Assembly: GCF_014646235.1 (NCBI RefSeq)
Contig: NZ_BMNB01000009.1
Location: 62,001 to 126,000, forward strand
Reading direction: 5' to 3'
Length of the DNA stretch: 64,000 nucleotides
Source of the DNA: Micromonospora sonchi
GTDB taxonomy: Bacteria > Actinomycetota > Actinomycetes > Mycobacteriales > Micromonosporaceae
Shown: piece by piece, positions 50,448 to 58,857 of the stretch
Numbering within the stretch: position 1 is the stretch's first letter
Layout of the letters: each line of letters begins with the position of its first letter
The notes under the pieces: generated by a model
Seen by the model: the letters and a program-made list of their open reading frames with translations, nothing else
What the model was told of the DNA's origin: nothing
Databases searched by the model: none
Program-made: the position numbers and the translations under genes

Positions 50448-51251
50448 ATGCCGCTGACCCCGGCCGACGTTCACAACGTCGCTTTCAAGAAGCCGCCGAT
50501 CGGCAAACGGGGCTACGACGAGGAGGAGGTCGACGCCTTCCTGGACGAGGTCGAGCGCGAGCTCGCCCGGCTGATCGAGGAGAACAACGAGCTGCGCGCC
50601 CAGGTGGAGCGCGGCGGTCGAGGCGGTGCGCCCGCCGGCCCTGGTGGTGACGCCCGGCTGGCGGCCGAGCTGAACGACCTCAAGGGTCAGCTCGACCGGA
50701 TCCAGCGCGACAAGGCCGCCGCCGAGCAGGCCGCCCGCGCCATGCAGGCCGAGCTGGAGCAGGTCCGTGCCGCCGGTGGTGCCGTGGTGCCGGGCGGTGA
50801 CGGCGAGCAGCAGGCGCTGCGGGTGCTGATGATGGCCCAGCGGACGGCGGACGACCACGTCTCCGACGCTCGCCGCGAGGCCGACCAGCTCCTCTCCGAG
50901 GCCCGTTCGAAGGCCGAGGAGGTCACCCGCGAGGCCCGGGCCAAGGCCGACGCCCTCGAGCGCGACGCCCGGCAGCGGCACCAGGAGGCCATGGGCGGCC
51001 TGGACGCCAAGCGCACGGCGCTGTCGAAGCACATCGAGGAGCTCAAGCAGTTCGAGCGGGAGTACCGCACCCGGCTCAAGGCGTACCTGGAGAGCCAGCT
51101 GCGCGACCTCGACGGCCGTGGTCAGGGTCTGGAGGCCGAGCTGACCCGTGGTGAGGGCTCCCGGTCCGGCGGCAACGCACTGGCCGCCGCCGGTCTCGCC
51201 GGTTCGTTCGGCGGTGCGGGCCGCTCCGGGGCACTCGAGGCGGGTCGCTGA
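50448..51251 (+). CDS. wag31: Polar growth scaffold DivIVA/Wag31
   Basis: 267 aa. The N-terminal DivIVA domain is intact: PLTPADVHNVAFKKPPIGKR-type start and YDEEEVDAFLDEVERELARL. Long coiled coils (residues ~75-110 and ~130-215) are rich in Glu/Ala/Arg, with a Gly-rich C-terminus. It marks the cell poles and recruits the elongation machinery. ATG 50448 has CGAGGAG upstream; an ATG at 50403 would add 15 residues not typical of the family. Confidence 0.95.
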   Translation: MPLTPADVHNVAFKKPPIGKRGYDEEEVDAFLDEVERELARLIEENNELRAQVERGGRGGAPAGPGGDARLAAELNDLKGQLDRIQRDKAAAEQAARAMQAELEQVRAAGGAVVPGGDGEQQALRVLMMAQRTADDHVSDARREADQLLSEARSKAEEVTREARAKADALERDARQRHQEAMGGLDAKRTALSKHIEELKQFEREYRTRLKAYLESQLRDLDGRGQGLEAELTRGEGSRSGGNALAAAGLAGSFGGAGRSGALEAGR

Positions 51252-51328
51252 ATCACCGGGTCGGTGACTGTCGTCGGCACGGCGGTCGCCCACCCTGCCT
51301 CATCGGTACGACGCGGCGGGGGTGAGCC

Positions 51329-51880
51329 GTGATAGTCGTCAGTCTCGCGCTCATCCTCGTTGCGGTGGTGCTGCTGGTGTTCGGCCTGGCCGGCGGGTCA
51401 AGTCCGCTGCTGGTCGTCTCGATCGGGGCCAGTCTGCTGGCCGCCGTCGCGCTGGTCGCCGGTGCCCGCCAGGCAGCCGCCGGCCGGGTTTCGGCGGCTC
51501 GCGGGTCAACCGCTCGCGAGCCGGGCATCCCGACCCAGCATCTGCCTCCGACGATGCACGCCGACGACCCCGGGTGGCGGCAACCACCCGGGCCGTCGGC
51601 GACGGACCCGCCGGAGCCGGCCGTCGACGCCGGTGTCGGCCATGACGACGAGCCCCCGGCCCAGGAGATCACCCCGGACGAGATGGCCCACCTGGCCCTC
51701 CTTCCGGACGAGGTGCAGGTGGTCGACGGCCGGCCGCGCTACCACCTTGCGGAGTGCCCGCACCTGGTCGGGCGGGAGCACGAGCCGTTGCCGGTCGCCG
51801 AGGCGGTCGAGCTCGGTTTCACCCCGTGCGCGCACTGCACGCCGGCCACCATCCTGCTGTCCCGCTCCGGCCGGCGCTGA
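51329..51880 (+). CDS. Small membrane protein with C-terminal Cys/His cluster
   Basis: 183 aa. Two N-terminal membrane segments (IVVSLALILVAVVLLVFGLA and LLVVSIGASLLAAVALVAGA), a disordered Pro-rich middle, and a conserved C-terminal ~70 residues with VQVVDGRPRYHLAECPHLVG and LGFTPCAHCTPATIL. The Cys/His spacing (C-x1-H and CxxC) resembles Ada-type or other small zinc sites. Related proteins follow wag31 in other actinomycetes. Function unknown. GTG start at 51329 with GGGGGTGAG; 3 nt to the next gene. Confidence 0.7.
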   Translation: MIVVSLALILVAVVLLVFGLAGGSSPLLVVSIGASLLAAVALVAGARQAAAGRVSAARGSTAREPGIPTQHLPPTMHADDPGWRQPPGPSATDPPEPAVDAGVGHDDEPPAQEITPDEMAHLALLPDEVQVVDGRPRYHLAECPHLVGREHEPLPVAEAVELGFTPCAHCTPATILLSRSGRR

Positions 51881-51882
51881 GC

Positions 51883-52197
51883 GTGGCGCCGGTGGACGAT
51901 GCGCTGACCGTCGCGGTCCGCGTGAAACCGGGCGCATCGCGGGCCCGGGTGGGCGGCCGGTACGACGGTCCGCACGGCGTCGCGCTGGTGATCGCGGTCA
52001 ACGCGCCGGCGGTCGACGGGCGGGCCACCGAGGCGGCCCGGCGCGCCCTGGCCGGCGCGCTCGGCGTTCGGCGGGCGGCGGTGTCGCTGCGCTCCGGCAC
52101 GGCCAGCCGCGACAAGCTCTTCCTGGTGGCCGACGCCAACCCGGAGGTGGCCGGGCGGCTGCGCCGGTTGCTCGACGGCACCGAACCGACCGGTTGA
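51883..52197 (+). CDS. DUF167 (YggU-like) protein
   Basis: 104 aa alpha/beta protein. The pattern LTVAVRVKPGASRARVGG, VNAPAVDGRATEAARRALA and VSLRSGTASRDKLFLV is the DUF167/YggU signature. The family has no agreed function but is often linked to yggS/yggT loci. GTG at 51883 is preferred; a second GTG at 51892 is possible. Two bases separate it from the previous stop. Confidence 0.8.
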   Translation: MAPVDDALTVAVRVKPGASRARVGGRYDGPHGVALVIAVNAPAVDGRATEAARRALAGALGVRRAAVSLRSGTASRDKLFLVADANPEVAGRLRRLLDGTEPTG

Positions 52198-52344
52198 CAG
52201 CGATCGATCGCGTACCCGTCCGGCCGGGACTCCCCGGTGCGAGGTTGCGAAGTCCGTCTGGGCGGGCGATTCCATCTGCTAGCGTCCCCTTTGCCCCGAT
52301 GCGGCAGTAGTTGGGGCGGAAGCGGGCGTTATCGGTGCGGTGCA

Positions 52345-52373
52345 TTGTCGGACGCGTGTACGTTCCGTATCCT
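52345..52373 (+). promoter_or_regulatory. Promoter of the DksA/TraR-like gene
   Basis: TTGTCG (52345-52350), exactly 17 nt, TATCCT (52368-52373). It predicts a ~115-nt 5' UTR before the ATG at 52497. The rest of the 299-nt gap (52198-52496) shows no gene. Confidence 0.6.
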
Positions 52374-52496
52374 TGCCAACCTCCGGAGTGCGCGGCCAGG
52401 TCGCCGCGCGCCCGTTTTGTACCTGGGGCGGCCGATGTCGGCGGCCCCTGTCCAGGTGCCGCGGACCACCGCGGCTCCGCGGCCGAGGGAGCGACG

Positions 52497-52916
52497 ATGG
52501 CCAAGCCAGCCGAGACCAGGACCGCAGGCCGCAAGGCGGCGGCGAAGTCCACCCGCAGCGCCGCGGAGACCGAGAAGATCCGAGCAGCCCTGGCGGCCCG
52601 GCATGACGAGTTGCGAGCCGAGTACGATCAGACGCTGAGCGAGATCACCGAGCTGCAGCGCGACCGGCTGACCGACTCGGCCGGGGACGACCAGGCCGAC
52701 ACCGGCACCAAGACGTTCGAGCGGGAGCAGGAGATCTCCCTCGCCAACAGCATCCTGGAACGGATCACGCAGGTCGAGCGCGCGTTGGAGCGCCTCGACG
52801 AGGGTGGTTACGGCTGGTGCGAGCGGTGCGGCAACCCCATTCCGGTGGAGCGGCTGGCCGCTTTCCCGTCGGCCACCCTCTGCGTGACCTGCAAACAGCT
52901 GGAGGAACGGCGCTGA
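52497..52916 (+). CDS. TraR/DksA-family zinc-finger protein
   Basis: 139 aa. A basic N-terminus, a coiled-coil hairpin (residues ~25-95, with DELRAEYDQTLSEITELQRD) and a C4 zinc finger: Cys108-x2-Cys111 and Cys129-x2-Cys132. The DksA tip aspartates are not clearly conserved, so effect on RNA polymerase is uncertain. Actinobacterial relatives precede lspA, as here. ATG at 52497 with GAGGGA. Probably a transcription factor acting through the RNA polymerase secondary channel. Confidence 0.8.
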   Translation: MAKPAETRTAGRKAAAKSTRSAAETEKIRAALAARHDELRAEYDQTLSEITELQRDRLTDSAGDDQADTGTKTFEREQEISLANSILERITQVERALERLDEGGYGWCERCGNPIPVERLAAFPSATLCVTCKQLEERR

Positions 52917-52983
52917 CGGCACGTTCCCCGGCGCCCGTGCGCGGCGGTACGACGGTACCGCCGCGATCGTCGATGGGAAATAG

Positions 52984-53619
52984 ATGAGCGCAGCACCGCC
53001 CGCCGGATCCGGCACCGCCGAATCGGGCACCGTCCCGAGGTCGCGGCGCAAGCCCCTCACGATCCTGCTCTGCCTGGCGGTGTTCGCGCTCGCGGTCGAC
53101 CTGCTCACCAAGCATCTGGCCCTGGCCGAGTTGAGCGACCGCGAGCCGGTGCGACTGCTGGGCGGTGCGGTCTACCTCTCGCTGACCCGCAACAGCGGGG
53201 CCGCGTGGAGCCTGGGCTCGGACTACACCTTCATCTTCCCGGTGATCGCGGTCGGCGTGCTCGGCTGGATCGCCTGGATGACCCGGAGCCTGCGGTCGGT
53301 GCCGTGGGCGATCTCGCTGGGCCTGGTGGTCGGCGGCGTGACGGGCAACCTGCTCGATCGGATCTTCCGGGCCCCGGGCTGGTTCGTCGGGCACGTGGTC
53401 GACATGATCAGCGTCTTCGACCCGTACGGTCGGGTCTTCCCGATCTTCAACGTCGCGGACAGCGCCCTGGTCTGCGGCGTGCTGCTGGCCGTCGCGCTGG
53501 AGTTCACCGGCCGTCAGCGCGACGGCAGCCGGATCGTCACCGACAAGGACAAGGGCGCGGACGTCGGCCCGGGGGCGGCCGAGGAGCACGCCGACGGCGG
53601 ACGGCGGGAGCGCGCATGA
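52984..53619 (+). CDS. lspA: Prolipoprotein signal peptidase
   Basis: 211 aa with four membrane segments. Catalytic motifs are [12 protein letters not shown] and [11 protein letters not shown], whose aspartates form the aspartyl protease site; [12 protein letters not shown] is the third family motif. It cleaves the signal peptide of prelipoproteins after lipidation. The C-terminal ~40 residues are a charged tail. ATG at 52984; the stop overlaps rluD by 4 nt (ATGA), as usual for this gene pair. Confidence 0.95.
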   Translation: MSAAPPAGSGTAESGTVPRSRRKPLTILLCLAVFALAVDLLTKHLALAELSDREPVRLLGGAVYLSLTRNSGAAWSLGSDYTFIFPVIAVGVLGWIAWMTRSLRSVPWAISLGLVVGGVTGNLLDRIFRAPGWFVGHVVDMISVFDPYGRVFPIFNVADSALVCGVLLAVALEFTGRQRDGSRIVTDKDKGADVGPGAAEEHADGGRRERA

Positions 53620-54560
53620 CCGCCACCTACGCCGCCGGGGGCGACCACCGCAGCCTGCCGGTGCCCGACGGCCTCGACGGGATGCGACTGGACCAGGCCG
53701 TGGCCCGGCTGTTCGGCCTCTCCCGGACGGCCGCCGCCGCCCTCGTCGACGCCGGCGACGCGTTGGTCGACGGGGCGGTCCGGGCCAACTCGCACAAGGT
53801 CCGGGCGGGCTCCTGGCTGGAGGTGACGCTGCCCCCGCCGGCCGCCGCGCCGGTGGTGGTGCCCCAGGCGGTGCCCGGCCTGCGGGTGGTCTGGGCCGAC
53901 GACGACATCGTGGTGGTCGACAAGCCGGTCGGCGTGGCCGCCCACCCGAGCCCCGGCTGGACCGGTCCGACCGTGATCGGCGGATTGGCCGCGATCGGGC
54001 ACACCATCGCCACCAGCGGCGCCGCCGAGCGGCAGGGGGTGGTGCAGCGGCTCGACGTGGGCACCACCGGGATCATGGTGGTGGCCAAGAGCGAGCAGGC
54101 GTACAGCGTCCTCAAACGGGCCTTCAAGTACCGCGAGGTCGAGAAGCGGTACCACGCGGTGGTGCAGGGCCACCTGGATCCGCTGCATGGCACCATCGAC
54201 GCCCCGATCGACCGGCACCCGCACCACGACTACCGCTGGGCGGTGGTCTCCGGCGGCAAGCCGAGCATCACCCACTACGACACCATCGAGGCGTTCCCCG
54301 CCGCGAGCCTGGTCGACGTGGGGCTGGAGACCGGTCGTACCCACCAGATCCGGGTGCACTTCTCGACCCTGCGGCATCCGTGTGTGGGTGACCTGACGTA
54401 TGGCGCCGATCCCACGCTCGCCGCCCGGCTCGGACTGGACCGCCAGTGGTTGCACGCCAGAGAGTTGAGTTTCCGGCACCCCCGTACGGGGGACGAGGTC
54501 CGCTTCGTCAGCGACTACCCTGACGACCTGGGGCGTGCGTTGGACATCCTCCGCGACTGA
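53616..54560 (+). CDS. RluA-family pseudouridine synthase
   Basis: 314 aa. N-terminal S4 domain ([22 protein letters not shown]) and catalytic domain with [15 protein letters not shown], motif [21 protein letters not shown] holding the catalytic Asp, and [20 protein letters not shown]. Motif II normally starts HRLD; here it is QRLD, an unusual change. It modifies uridines in 23S rRNA (RluD-like), inferred from the S4 domain and position after lspA. Translation is coupled to lspA. Confidence 0.9.
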   Translation: MTATYAAGGDHRSLPVPDGLDGMRLDQAVARLFGLSRTAAAALVDAGDALVDGAVRANSHKVRAGSWLEVTLPPPAAAPVVVPQAVPGLRVVWADDDIVVVDKPVGVAAHPSPGWTGPTVIGGLAAIGHTIATSGAAERQGVVQRLDVGTTGIMVVAKSEQAYSVLKRAFKYREVEKRYHAVVQGHLDPLHGTIDAPIDRHPHHDYRWAVVSGGKPSITHYDTIEAFPAASLVDVGLETGRTHQIRVHFSTLRHPCVGDLTYGADPTLAARLGLDRQWLHARELSFRHPRTGDEVRFVSDYPDDLGRALDILRD

Positions 54561-54594
54561 CGCGCCCCGACCGATCTCACGAGGGGGGCCGCCC

Positions 54595-55638
54595 TTGCGC
54601 GCCGGCGATCTGCTCCGGCAGCTGGATCAGCTGCTGCTGCCGCGCCTCGCCACCGTGCTGGCCCGGCTCGCTCAGGCCCCGGTCCGCGGATCGCTGCTCG
54701 GGTGGGTGGCGGTGCTGTCCTGTTCCGCCGTGCTGTGCACCGCCATGCTCGCCACCGGCGGTCCGCCGGTGCCGGACCGGACGGTGGGTGAGGTGACCCG
54801 GGTGGGGGTCGCCGACGGCGACTCGATTCCCGGCTACGAGCGTGCGGCAGCGGCGGACCTGGCCGCGCTGAACGGCGACGCCGCGTCGGGCGACGGCACC
54901 TACGCCCTGGTCTCACTGGCCGACTACCTCACCCCGCAGTCGCTCGCCACGGTGGTCGGCGACGTGCGGGTGGCGGCCGTCTTCGGGCGGGTACCGCTGC
55001 CGGAGCGGCAGACCGAGATCGTCCGCATCCCCGCCCAGCGACTGCCCGAGGACGTGATGGCCGGGATGGCGATGCTGGCCGAGCGCAAGGAGCGGGAGGC
55101 CGCCGACTACCGGTCGCGGGCCGCCGCGTTGGGCGGCGGCGGGCCGCCGGAGCGCGAGCTGCGCCAGCTGTACGAGAGTGGAGCGCGGATCGCGGCGCAG
55201 GAGGCGGCCGCCTACCGCGCCGGGTGCGCCTGCGTCTACGCCCTCGTGGTGCGGGACACGACGACGATGCTGCGCGGCGTGGCGACCCGGCCCGGCGTAC
55301 GGGTGGTCGACCCGGCGCCGGAGGTCCGGCGGCTCGAGCGCACCGTGTTCACCCCACCGCTGCCCGAGCAGTGGGACGTGGCCCGGCCACCGGTCGATCG
55401 CGATCTCGAGCCGGGCGCGACACCGAGCGCCGGCACGGGCCCCCGGTCTCCGGATGCCGTGCCGGAGGAGCGCGCACCGACCGAGCCCGGGGAGCGCCCG
55501 ACCGAGCCCGAGGTGACGAGTTCGTCACCATCACCAGAAGCGCCCGGGCCCCTACCCGCACCTTCGCCTTCGGCGGTCGAGACACCGTCGACCTCGGCGG
55601 AGACCGTCGCAGAGAGCGTGCCAAACCCGACAACGTGA
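54595..55638 (+). CDS. Membrane-anchored hypothetical protein
   Basis: 347 aa from a TTG preceded by a strong GAGGGGGG. One membrane segment (LLGWVAVLSCSAVLCTAMLAT, residues ~40-60) is followed by an external domain with VGVADGDSIPGYERAAAADL, YALVSLADYLTPQSLA and AAYRAGCACVYALVVRDT, ending in a ~90-residue Pro/Ser/Thr-rich tail. Hydrophilic helices (residues ~165-205) could oligomerise. I do not recognise the family; related genes sit between rluD and a MinD-like ATPase in actinomycetes. An ATG start is not available in a plausible place. Confidence 0.65.
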   Translation: MRAGDLLRQLDQLLLPRLATVLARLAQAPVRGSLLGWVAVLSCSAVLCTAMLATGGPPVPDRTVGEVTRVGVADGDSIPGYERAAAADLAALNGDAASGDGTYALVSLADYLTPQSLATVVGDVRVAAVFGRVPLPERQTEIVRIPAQRLPEDVMAGMAMLAERKEREAADYRSRAAALGGGGPPERELRQLYESGARIAAQEAAAYRAGCACVYALVVRDTTTMLRGVATRPGVRVVDPAPEVRRLERTVFTPPLPEQWDVARPPVDRDLEPGATPSAGTGPRSPDAVPEERAPTEPGERPTEPEVTSSSPSPEAPGPLPAPSPSAVETPSTSAETVAESVPNPTT

Positions 55639-55735
55639 CGGATCCGGGCACATTGGTACACAGTCCGGTGTGGCCTGAATAGGGTTTCGTTCGTAGCCTG
55701 TCAGACGGAAATCCAAGCGCTGGGGAGGCGGAGCC

Positions 55736-57352
55736 GTGGAGGGCAGCGAGACCGGTTGGGGACGACCCGCCGAACCGGCACCGCGGTGGCGGGCGCTGCT
55801 CGACCGAGCCCGTTTCGGCGGTCGCGGCGTGGAGCAGGCCGGGGCCGAGCGGCGCGTCGACGAGGAGCCGCCACCGCCGCCGCCCGAGCCGCTGCCCCGA
55901 CGCGCGACGGGCTCCGGCTACTCGGGGCGGGTCGCGCCGGTGGGCCCGTCCGCCGACCGGCCGTACGGCACGGAGCCCGGCTACCGAGCCGAGCCGAGCT
56001 ACCGGGTCGAGCCCGTCCGCCCGGCCCAGACGTACGGCGGGCAGCCGGCCTACCCGACGGGCCAGGCCTACCCGGCGGAACCGACCTATCCGGCTGAGCC
56101 GGCCTATCCGGCTGAGCCGGCCTATCCGGCTGAGCCGGCCTACTCGGCTGAGCCGGCCTATCCGGCTGAGCCGGCCTACTCGGCTGAGCCGGCCTATCCG
56201 GCGGAGCCGACCTACTCGGCCGGGCAGACCTACCCGGCGGGTCAGACCTACCCGCCGGAGCCGGCCTACTCGCCGGAGCCGGCCTACTCGCCGGAACCTG
56301 CCTATCCGGTCGTGCCCGAGCAGCGCCGGCCGGAGTCGATGGAGTCCCGGTACACCCTGCTGGAGAACGGATACCGGCACGCGGCGCCGCCGGTGGAGTC
56401 CCGGTACGCACTGCTCGACAACGGCGGCTACCAGCCATCCGCTCCGCCACCGCCTCCGCCACCGCCCCCGGCACCCGCGCCGGTGCCATCGGCCATGGCG
56501 GGCCGACCGGGGCGGATCGAATGGCGCGCGCAGAGCGCCGAGAACGAACTCGAACGGGCCGCCGCCGTGCTCCGCCGGGAGCTGGGGACCCCGCGAGTGA
56601 TCGCCTTCGCCAACCCCAAGGGCGGCGTGCACAAGACCACGGCCACCGTGCTGGCCGCGGCCACCGTCGGCAGCGTACGCGGCCGTGGGGTGCTGGCCTG
56701 GGACGACAACGAGTTGCGCGGCACCCTCGGGTTGCGCGCCGGCAGCGCCCGGCACGCCCGCACGATCCGGCACCTGGTCGCCGATCTCGTCCAGATCGAG
56801 ATCCGGGAGGGCGCGGAGCTGCTGGAGATCCTCGACGACTACCTGCGGCACGCCTCCGACGGCTCGTACGACGTGCTGGCCGGTGAGGAGAGCCCCCGAT
56901 TCGCCCAGCGGCTGGACCAGTTCACCGTCAAGCGGGTGCTGGAACTGCTCCGGCGCACCCACGACGTGATCTGTGTGGACACCGGCAACAACGTGGAGAG
57001 CCCGAACTGGCGCACCGTCATGCAGGCCGCCGACCAACTGGTGGTCACCACCGTGCCGCGCGAGGACGCCGCGTTCAGCGCGGACTGGATGCTCGACCTG
57101 CTGCACGAGGAGGGGATGGGTGAGCTGGCCGACAACGCGGTCACCCTGATCTCCTGCCCGACGCCGGGCCGGCTGCCGATCCAGGCAGACCTGGAGCGGC
57201 ACTTCGCCACCCGCACCCGCGCGGTGACCGTGGTGCCGTACGACCCCGCCCTGGAGACCGGGTCCTCGATCGAATACCACCAGCTTCAGGCCGAGACCCG
57301 GCAGGCGTGGCTACGGGCGGCGTCGGCGATGCTGGAACCCTTCGCCCGCTGA
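55736..57352 (+). CDS. MinD/ParA-like ATPase with repetitive N-terminus
   Basis: 538 aa. Residues ~1-250 are low complexity: Pro-rich, seven AY(P/S)AEP repeats, two copies of ESRYxLLxNGxY, then a run of prolines. The C-terminal ~270 residues are a P-loop ATPase with a deviant Walker A, IAFANPKGGVHKTTAT, and VICVDTGNNVESPNW at Walker B. The A/T-to-H change in KGGVHKT is shared by actinobacterial ATPases related to the ESX-associated EspI group. GTG at 55736 with GGGGAGG. It may regulate envelope or secretion processes, but no ESX genes are near. The repeats suggest copy-number variability. Confidence 0.75.
   Translation: MEGSETGWGRPAEPAPRWRALLDRARFGGRGVEQAGAERRVDEEPPPPPPEPLPRRATGSGYSGRVAPVGPSADRPYGTEPGYRAEPSYRVEPVRPAQTYGGQPAYPTGQAYPAEPTYPAEPAYPAEPAYPAEPAYSAEPAYPAEPAYSAEPAYPAEPTYSAGQTYPAGQTYPPEPAYSPEPAYSPEPAYPVVPEQRRPESMESRYTLLENGYRHAAPPVESRYALLDNGGYQPSAPPPPPPPPPAPAPVPSAMAGRPGRIEWRAQSAENELERAAAVLRRELGTPRVIAFANPKGGVHKTTATVLAAATVGSVRGRGVLAWDDNELRGTLGLRAGSARHARTIRHLVADLVQIEIREGAELLEILDDYLRHASDGSYDVLAGEESPRFAQRLDQFTVKRVLELLRRTHDVICVDTGNNVESPNWRTVMQAADQLVVTTVPREDAAFSADWMLDLLHEEGMGELADNAVTLISCPTPGRLPIQADLERHFATRTRAVTVVPYDPALETGSSIEYHQLQAETRQAWLRAASAMLEPFAR
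56083..56208 (+). repeat. Seven tandem 18-nt coding repeats
   Basis: GGCCTAYYCGGCTGAGCC repeats at exact 18-nt intervals from 56083 to 56208 (some copies identical), encoding A-Y-P/S-A-E-P. Degenerate units continue to about 56310. Confidence 0.85.
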
Positions 57353-57401
57353 GGTGACGACACCGCGCACGGCGAGCGCCGGCACCTGGGAGGATCATCC
57401 G

Positions 57402-58136
57402 GTGAGCCCGGACACCTCCGCCGCCGAACCGCCCGTGCCGGCACCGCCGGCCGACCCGTCACCGCCCGCCGCAGCGGACCGGTCCGTCTGGACAGTGGCG
57501 GCGACGCTGCTGATCCTTGGCCTGCTGGGCGCCCCGCTGGGGCTGCTCTGGGCGGTGCTCGCCCCGGCCACCCCGGTCATCAAGACCGCCGAGGGCGCGG
57601 TGTACGGCCAGCCGCAGCCGGAACAGCCGGTCGCGGCCGACGGTTGGTTCAGCCTGCTCGGGCTGGGCTTCGGGGTGCTCGCCGCCCTCGCGGTGTGGTT
57701 CGTGCTGCGCCGCCGGCGGGGACCGGTCGGGCTGGTCACGGTGGTGGCCGGTGGACTTGCCGCCGCGCTGGTGGCCTGGCAGGTTGGGCGCCGGGTCGAG
57801 CTGGGCACCTACCACCGGCTGCTGGAGACCGCCCCGGACGGGACGGCCTTCACCAAGCCGGCCGACCTGCGTGCCGGCGGGATCGAGCTGGTGTTCGGGG
57901 TGCTCCCGGTGCCGTACGGCAACGTGCTGCTGCCGGCGTTCGGCGCCGCGGTGGCGTACACCCTGCTGGCGGGCTGGTCGCGGTGGCCGTCGTTGCGGCC
58001 GGAGCCGGAGCCGGATCCGCAGCTCGGCCCGCTCTGGCCGGGCCCGGTCAGTTCGGGGTCGGCGGCGCCGTGGCCAGCTCCGCCAGCGGCACCGGAACCG
58101 CCCGCACCTGACGCAGCAGAGCCGCCTCGCGGTTGA
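57402..58136 (+). CDS. Four-helix membrane protein (DUF2567-like)
   Basis: 244 aa. Pro/Ala-rich N-terminus, then about four membrane segments ([72 protein letters not shown]). The loop [18 protein letters not shown] and the layout resemble DUF2567 actinobacterial proteins. GTG 57402 is chosen for its GGGAGG site; a GTG at 57354 just after the ATPase stop is possible. Its 3' end overlaps the convergent Lon-domain gene by 89 nt. Function unknown. Confidence 0.65.
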   Translation: MSPDTSAAEPPVPAPPADPSPPAAADRSVWTVAATLLILGLLGAPLGLLWAVLAPATPVIKTAEGAVYGQPQPEQPVAADGWFSLLGLGFGVLAALAVWFVLRRRRGPVGLVTVVAGGLAAALVAWQVGRRVELGTYHRLLETAPDGTAFTKPADLRAGGIELVFGVLPVPYGNVLLPAFGAAVAYTLLAGWSRWPSLRPEPEPDPQLGPLWPGPVSSGSAAPWPAPPAAPEPPAPDAAEPPRG

Positions 58137-58749
58137 GCAGGTGCAGCTCGGCGCGCAGCCGGGCCGCGGTGTCGTCGATCTCGAGCAGCCGCTGCCGGTC
58201 CGCCACGGTCAGCGCCGCCGTCGCGGCCACCAGGTGGGAGAGCACGGTGGCGTCCTCCGGCAACTGCTCGGTCAACTGGCCGGACTCGTCCCGGATCAGG
58301 CCGAGATAGTGCCGGAAGACGGCGATCACCCGCGCCGCCAGCTGGCTGGCCGTCTCGTCCGGGCCCTCCGGCTCGGGCAGCCACCGCACCTCGGCGGTCA
58401 GGTACGGCGCGGCGTGGTGGTCCACCTCCAACACCCGGAACCGCCGCCGCCCCACGGTGACGATGTCGAAACCACCGTCGGCCAGCTCGGTGACCTGCCG
58501 CAGCTGCGCGGTGCAGCCCACCTCGTGCAGCGTCACCTCCCCGGTGCCGGGGACGGTCCGGCCGGGGGCGGGCGCCACCTCCCAGCCGCTGCGGATCGCC
58601 ACCACCCCGAACTCGCGCGGCGTGCCCTCGGGCAGCTCGACCAGGTGCCGGACCAGGGCGCGGTAGCGCTCCTCGAAGATGTGCAGCGGCAGCACCAGCC
58701 CGGGGAAGAGCACTGTGGCGAGCGGGAACACCGGCAGCCGTGCGGTCAC
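58048..58749 (-). CDS. Lon N-terminal substrate-binding domain protein
   Basis: 233 aa. [20 protein letters not shown] and [14 protein letters not shown] open the Lon (LON) N-terminal domain, with [19 protein letters not shown] later; no AAA or protease domain follows. Free-standing LON-domain proteins are common in actinomycetes; their targets are unknown. The GTG at 58749 follows a TACCCT box by 7 nt (leaderless). Its 3' end overlaps the convergent membrane protein gene. Confidence 0.85.
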   Translation of the reverse strand: MTARLPVFPLATVLFPGLVLPLHIFEERYRALVRHLVELPEGTPREFGVVAIRSGWEVAPAPGRTVPGTGEVTLHEVGCTAQLRQVTELADGGFDIVTVGRRRFRVLEVDHHAAPYLTAEVRWLPEPEGPDETASQLAARVIAVFRHYLGLIRDESGQLTEQLPEDATVLSHLVAATAALTVADRQRLLEIDDTAARLRAELHLLNREAALLRQVRAVPVPLAELATAPPTPN

Positions 58750-58756
58750 GTGATCG

Positions 58757-58762
58757 AGGGTA
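58757..58762 (-). promoter_or_regulatory. Leaderless -10 box of the LON-domain gene
   Basis: Minus-strand TACCCT followed by 7 nt and the GTG at 58749. Confidence 0.5.
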
Positions 58763-58844
58763 GCCGTACCGGCTGGTGCCCGGCGTGTCCCGCCTCACCG
58801 TCCCGGCCTGCGGGCGGCGCGGGCCGGCCCGGCGCGGAGCAGCC

Positions 58845-58850
58845 TAGACT
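58845..58850 (+). promoter_or_regulatory. Leaderless -10 box of hisD
   Basis: TAGACT followed by 7 nt and the GTG at 58858; starts the his operon. Confidence 0.55.
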
Positions 58851-58857
58851 CGCAGGG

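Noticed and set aside
56083..56208. Possible CRISPR-like array
   Set aside because: Units are contiguous without spacers and in frame with a protein; same for the arrays at 16164 and 20450.
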